The notes under the pieces: model-generated
Database searches by the model: none
The model's input: the letters and a program-made list of their open reading frames with translations, nothing else
Told to the model about the DNA's origin: nothing
Assembly: GCF_049651025.1 (NCBI RefSeq)
Contig: NZ_JBASBH010000047.1
Location: 1-10,081, forward strand
Direction of reading: 5' to 3'
Source of the DNA: Parvibaculum sp049651025
Lineage (GTDB): Bacteria; Pseudomonadota; Alphaproteobacteria; Parvibaculales; Parvibaculaceae
DNA length: 10,081 bases
Program-made: the position numbers and the translations under genes
Shown: positions 6,629 through 10,081 of the stretch, in pieces
Layout of the letters: each line of letters begins with the position of its first letter
Position numbering within the stretch: the first letter of the stretch is position 1

Positions 6629-8014
6629 CTAATTGGAGCCGGGGGCCCCTTCGCTCGGGCCTTCCGGCGCGGCGGGCATGGACTTTGTTGGGGCGGGCGG
6701 CATTTTTTCCGACATATCGGGCTCGCCGACCACGGCGACGATGAGGCTATCGGCACGCAGCAGGCGTTTTGCCGTGCGGGCGATGTCGTCCTTCGTCACG
6801 GCGAGGATCAGGCCATTGCGGCGATCCACATAGTCGATGCCGAGGTTTTCCTGCTGGATCGCCAGAAGCTCGCCCGCGATCTTGCCGTTTGAATTGAAAC
6901 GCAGCGGATAGGAGCCGGTGAGATAGGTCTTGGCGTCTTCCAGTTCCTTGTCCGTGACGCCGCCTTGCGCCATGCGCTCGAATTCCTTGCGGATGACGGC
7001 CAGCGACACGCCGGTGCTCGCATTCTTGGTGCCGACCGCGCCAAGCAGAATGGCGGCGTGGCGCAGCGGATAGAGATAGGTGCTGACCGAATAGGCAAGG
7101 CCGCGCTTTTCGCGCACTTCCTCGGTGAGGCGCGAGGAGAAGCCGCCGCCGCCCAGCATGTAGTTCATGACGAAGGCCGGGACGAAATCGGGATCGTCGC
7201 GCTTCAGGCCCTCGCCGCCGAAGATGACGACGCTTTGCGGGAAGGGGCGCTTGACGATGACGGTCTTGGCCTTGGGCGCGATTTTTATGTCCGCCACTTT
7301 GGCGACCTTCGACTTGGCCGGGAGGGCGCCGAAGGTCTTGTCGAGAAGCGCGCCAAGCTCGGCAGGCTTGATCGGGCCGACAATGCCGATCTGCATATTG
7401 TCGCGGGCGAAGGTGTGTTTCGTATAGGCGCGCAGGTCCGCGCGGGTGATCGCGGCCAGCGTCTTCGCCGTGCCGTCAGAGGGACGCGCGTAAGGATGGC
7501 TGCCGTAAGCGGCCTTGAACCAGGCTTGCGAGGCGAGCCAGTCCGGGTCCTGCTCGTTGCGGGCGACGATGGAGAAAAGCTGGGCGCGGATGCGCTCCAC
7601 GGCTTCGGCGTCGAAGCGCGGCCTGGTCAGCGCGACTTCGAGAAGGGAAAAGGCTTCGTCGCGGTTTTCCGCAAGCGTCTTCAGGCGCGCGTTGAAATAG
7701 TCGCGGTCTTCGGAATAGGAAAGCACGGCGCCCGAGGCTTCGAGGCGCTTCTGGTAGGCCTGCGAATCCATGTCGCCCGCGCCTTCGTCGAGCAGGCCCG
7801 AAACCATATTGGCGAGGCCGAGCTTGGCTTGCGGGTCGCTGGCGGAGCCGCCGGCCCATGAGACATTCATGACGATGACGGGGACTTCATATTCCTCGAC
7901 GAGCCAGGCCTCGATGCCGCCGGGGCTGACGACGCGCTCGATCTGCATGGCTTGCGCAGGGATCGCGGCGACGACGAGGAAGACGAAGGTGAAAGCGGCG
8001 AGCAGGCGCTTCAT
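6629..8014 (-). CDS. M16-family peptidase-like subunit without the zinc site (periplasmic)
   Basis: This 461-residue protein has a signal peptide (residues 1-22, MKRLLAAF...AIPAQA) and no lipobox cysteine, so it should be soluble in the periplasm. It has the two M16 halves: an N-terminal half (about 30-170) and a C-terminal half (about 185-370), then a Pro/Ala-rich tail (about 434-461). Where active M16 enzymes have HxxEH, this protein has NMVSG (69-73), so the zinc ligands are lost. It does keep the segment SSRL..EVREKRGLAYSV (293-310) with Arg301 and Tyr308, the Arg/Tyr pair that substrate-binding non-catalytic M16 subunits use. It is therefore most likely the partner of the upstream active M16 protein. 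Its ATG overlaps that gene's stop by 4 nt (ATGA), with AAGG at 8022-8025 spaced 7 nt. Substrates are unknown. Confidence 0.9.
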   Translation of the reverse strand: MKRLLAAFTFVFLVVAAIPAQAMQIERVVSPGGIEAWLVEEYEVPVIVMNVSWAGGSASDPQAKLGLANMVSGLLDEGAGDMDSQAYQKRLEASGAVLSYSEDRDYFNARLKTLAENRDEAFSLLEVALTRPRFDAEAVERIRAQLFSIVARNEQDPDWLASQAWFKAAYGSHPYARPSDGTAKTLAAITRADLRAYTKHTFARDNMQIGIVGPIKPAELGALLDKTFGALPAKSKVAKVADIKIAPKAKTVIVKRPFPQSVVIFGGEGLKRDDPDFVPAFVMNYMLGGGGFSSRLTEEVREKRGLAYSVSTYLYPLRHAAILLGAVGTKNASTGVSLAVIRKEFERMAQGGVTDKELEDAKTYLTGSYPLRFNSNGKIAGELLAIQQENLGIDYVDRRNGLILAVTKDDIARTAKRLLRADSLIVAVVGEPDMSEKMPPAPTKSMPAAPEGPSEGAPGSN

Positions 8015-9441
8015 GGCTTCACCTTCGGCAGAAGTTCGCCGGTGACGGCGTGGCGCGCGTCGAGCACCTTGCGGGCGGCGGCGAGAACGTCTGCGGCCGT
8101 GACGGCGCGGACATAATCGGGCCAGAGATAAACGTCCCTGGCGGTGAGGCCGGTCGTCAAGCCGCTGCCATAGGCATAGGCCATGGTCTGTTGCGTATCG
8201 CGCGCATAGGTCGCGCTGGCGATGAGCTGCGTCTTGGCGCGCTCAAGTTCGTCCGTGTCGATCTCGGCGGCGAGGAAACGCGCGAGTTCGGCATCGATCG
8301 CCTTTTCGGTGGTGGCGATGGAGCCACCGACGCGGGGCAGCGCATAGATGCTGAATGAGCCTGCGCCGAGAAGGTCGCCGCGATACCAGGACTGGACGGC
8401 GGTCGCCACCTTGTCGCGCACGACGAGCGAGCGGTAAAGCGCGCTGGTCGAACCGCCGCCGAGAATTTGCGCCAGCACGTCAAGCGCGGCGCTGTCGCGC
8501 GTGCCTGCGGCGGCGCTGCTCGGCGCGGGGTATGAGCGGATCCATGTTGCTTCGCGCACGCGCTCGTCATGCAGCGTGACGCGCTTCGGCTCGCTCGGCC
8601 AGGTGACAGGCGGGCGCTTGCGCACCAGCGTCGGCGCGCGGGGCGCGATGGTGCCGTAGTATTTTTCGGCGAGCGGCTTCAGCTCAGCGGAGGTGATATC
8701 GCCCGCGACGATCAGGATCGCATTGTTCGGCGTGTAGTAGCGGGCATAAAAGTCGAGCGCGTCCTGCGTGCCAAGCGCCTCGACTTCGGATTTCACGCCG
8801 ATGATGTCGCGGCCATAGGGGCTGTTGCCGTAGAGCGCGGCGTTCATGGCGGATTGAAGCTGGGCGGTCGGCTCGTTCTCGATGCGCATGCGCAATTCTT
8901 CGATCACGACGTCGCGCTCGGGCAGGACGTCCTTGTCGGTGAGCTTCAGATGCGTCATGCGGTCGGCTTCCATCTCCATGACGAGGGGAAGCCGGTCCTT
9001 GGCGATGGCCTGATAATAGGCGGTGAAGTCGGCGCTGGTGAAGGCGTTGTCCTGACCGCCATTGCGGGCGACGGTCTTGGAAAACTGGCCGGGCGCGATC
9101 TTGTCCGTGCCCTTGAACATCAGATGTTCGAGGAAATGCGCGAGCCCCGTCTTGCCCGGCGTCTCATCGGCGGCGCCGATGCGATACCAGACCATATGCG
9201 TCACGACAGGGGCGCGGTGGTCGGAGATGACGACCACGTCCATGCCGTTTGCAAGGCGGAACATTTCCGGTGCGGCGGGGCCTTCGGCGACGGCTGCGGG
9301 CTCGGTCGTGCGACCGGAATCAGACGCGGCGCCGAGCGGAAAATTTGCGCAGCCCGCAACGAACAGGCAGGCGCAAACGGCAATAGCTGTGCGACGCAGG
9401 GCGCGCGCGCGTTTCGACGGGGTGAAGACGAGCGGTGACAC
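8011..9441 (-). CDS. M16-family zinc peptidase, lipoprotein, catalytic subunit
   Basis: This 476-residue protein is a probable outer-membrane-attached metallopeptidase. A basic N-terminus and hydrophobic stretch end in the lipobox VAGC, with the lipidated Cys31 followed by Ala and Asn, which does not suggest inner-membrane retention. The zinc site is intact: HFLEH at 102-106 and, 75-80 residues later, ERDVVIEELRMRIENEP, where Glu181 or Glu182 is the likely third ligand. A second M16 half lies at about 215-400. The loop that holds the Arg/Tyr pair in the neighbour reads LVVRDKVATAVQSW here and lacks the pair. The GTG at 9441 directly follows an in-frame TAG, and no other start codon lies before the signal peptide, so the start is well fixed even though no strong Shine-Dalgarno is seen. 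It begins 15 nt after the BamF stop. The natural substrate is unknown. Confidence 0.92.
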   Translation of the reverse strand: MSPLVFTPSKRARALRRTAIAVCACLFVAGCANFPLGAASDSGRTTEPAAVAEGPAAPEMFRLANGMDVVVISDHRAPVVTHMVWYRIGAADETPGKTGLAHFLEHLMFKGTDKIAPGQFSKTVARNGGQDNAFTSADFTAYYQAIAKDRLPLVMEMEADRMTHLKLTDKDVLPERDVVIEELRMRIENEPTAQLQSAMNAALYGNSPYGRDIIGVKSEVEALGTQDALDFYARYYTPNNAILIVAGDITSAELKPLAEKYYGTIAPRAPTLVRKRPPVTWPSEPKRVTLHDERVREATWIRSYPAPSSAAAGTRDSAALDVLAQILGGGSTSALYRSLVVRDKVATAVQSWYRGDLLGAGSFSIYALPRVGGSIATTEKAIDAELARFLAAEIDTDELERAKTQLIASATYARDTQQTMAYAYGSGLTTGLTARDVYLWPDYVRAVTAADVLAAARKVLDARHAVTGELLPKVKP

Positions 9442-9456
9442 CTAGCCGGACTGACT

Positions 9457-10056
9457 TCAGAAGATCGACGACCAGAGACCCGAGAAGAAACCGGGCTTCT
9501 GCGGCGCGACCGACGGCGTTTCACCCTCGGTGACGGGCTTGCCCTGAGCTTCGTTCTGCTGAATGCGGCGACGCTCGGCGTCGGCATCGACGGTACGGGC
9601 GTCGGGCGCGGGCTTCTGCTGCCAGAAGAGCACGTCGTCGGTGAAGGTCTTGTCCTTCTCGACGAGGGTGCGCATCTCGCTGTTGACGACCTGACGGATG
9701 CGCGGATTGGCTTCGTCGCCGCCGGTATTGGCAAGGAGCGTCTGCTCACCGGCGCTGCCTGCTGCCGCGGAGGCAACGGGCACACCGTTTTCGCCGGTCA
9801 AGGCGCGGGCGGCGGCGATGGAGGGCTCGAAGGCCGCTTCCTGCGGGCGCGCTGCGCCGGGCTGGGGCGGACGCAGAGCGAAATCGGGCGGAATGACGAG
9901 CGGCGCCTTGGTGACGACGGCGAATTCGTCGGGCGCATTCTTGCCGTAGCCGAGCGTATCCTTGAGGCTGTCGCCGCCGCAGGCGCCAAGCGACAGAGAC
10001 AAAGCGCCGAGCGCAGCAAGGCTCAGCATCCGTGGGCTCTTCAACATCACTCTCAT
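9457..10056 (-). CDS. bamF: DUF3035 lipoprotein, BamF-like BAM complex subunit
   Basis: This 199-residue lipoprotein has a signal sequence ending in the lipobox LGAC (23-26), with Cys26 lipidated. Residues 30-73 (SLKDTLGYGKNAPDEFAVV..., then IPPDFALRPPQPGAARPQE) are the hallmark of DUF3035. That family includes the accessory BAM subunit called BamF in Alphaproteobacteria, where BAM inserts beta-barrel proteins into the outer membrane. The rest is Ala/Gln/Glu-rich and probably flexible, ending in a GFFSGLWSSIF tail. The start could be the ATG at 10056 or the ATG three codons on at 10047; both leave a good signal sequence. The gene leads the envelope block within this window. In related genomes lspA (lipoprotein signal peptidase) is, from memory, often just upstream; here that lies outside the window. 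Confidence 0.85.
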   Translation of the reverse strand: MRVMLKSPRMLSLAALGALSLSLGACGGDSLKDTLGYGKNAPDEFAVVTKAPLVIPPDFALRPPQPGAARPQEAAFEPSIAAARALTGENGVPVASAAAGSAGEQTLLANTGGDEANPRIRQVVNSEMRTLVEKDKTFTDDVLFWQQKPAPDARTVDADAERRRIQQNEAQGKPVTEGETPSVAPQKPGFFSGLWSSIF

Positions 10057-10058
10057 AT

Positions 10059-10072
10059 TCCTTGACCCTTGA
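10059..10072 (-). promoter_or_regulatory. Tandem Shine-Dalgarno-like heptamers before bamF
   Basis: On the minus strand TCAAGGG and TCAAGGA stand in direct tandem. AAGGG is 9 nt from the ATG at 10056. AAGGA is only 2 nt from that ATG but 11 nt from the in-frame ATG at 10047 and 8 nt from a GTG at 10050. The 10056 start fits AAGGG, and the later starts fit AAGGA. Confidence 0.4.
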
Positions 10073-10081
10073 GGTTCGTTC

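Noticed and set aside
6965..9438. Long plus-strand frames (6965-7861 and 8569-9438) opposite the M16 genes
   Set aside because: Their low-complexity Arg/Asp/Gly composition and antisense position to M16 genes with signal peptides and motifs make coding unlikely.

Overview
This window is a GC-rich stretch (by eye about 60-65% GC) of what looks like an alphaproteobacterial chromosome. That placement rests on the company of families that are typical of or largely confined to Alphaproteobacteria: a DUF1036 secreted protein, a DUF2336 HEAT-like protein, a DUF3035/BamF lipoprotein, a lipoprotein M16 peptidase paired with an inactive M16 partner, and a HAD pyrimidine 5'-nucleotidase. I cannot place it to genus from sequence alone.

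Layout: positions 1-104 are a nested palindromic intergenic repeat that may run off the left edge. A secreted protein with two DUF1036 domains flanking a peptidoglycan-binding-like segment follows (116-1102, +). It converges on a DUF2336 gene (1194-2468, -). A short divergent region (2469-2584) with a CtrA-like TTAA-N7-TTAA palindrome separates that gene from a HAD-family pyrimidine 5'-nucleotidase (2585-3286, +). The rest of the window is on the minus strand, read right to left: bamF-like lipoprotein (9457-10056), lipoprotein M16 peptidase with an intact zinc site (8011-9441), M16-like partner without a zinc site (6629-8014), glucose-6-phosphate isomerase pgi (5151-6491), and DNA mismatch repair mutL (3312-5147).

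The minus-strand genes fall into two tight blocks. bamF, M16-A and M16-B are separated by 15 nt and then overlap by 4 nt (ATGA), so they are probably one transcript dedicated to the envelope. After a 137-nt gap, pgi and mutL are separated by 3 nt and are probably translationally coupled, although their functions (central carbon metabolism and DNA repair) are unrelated. The two M16 genes look like the two halves of one protease: one carries HxxEH, the other carries the Arg/Tyr pair.

I see no phage, CRISPR, toxin-antitoxin, insertion sequence or defence system, no tRNA or rRNA gene, and no gene-free stretch over 300 bases. This is mostly ordinary core genome. The points worth a second look are the nested repeat and its overlap with a ribosome binding site, the duplicated DUF1036 architecture, the CtrA-like site, and the split M16 protease next to a BAM-complex lipoprotein.
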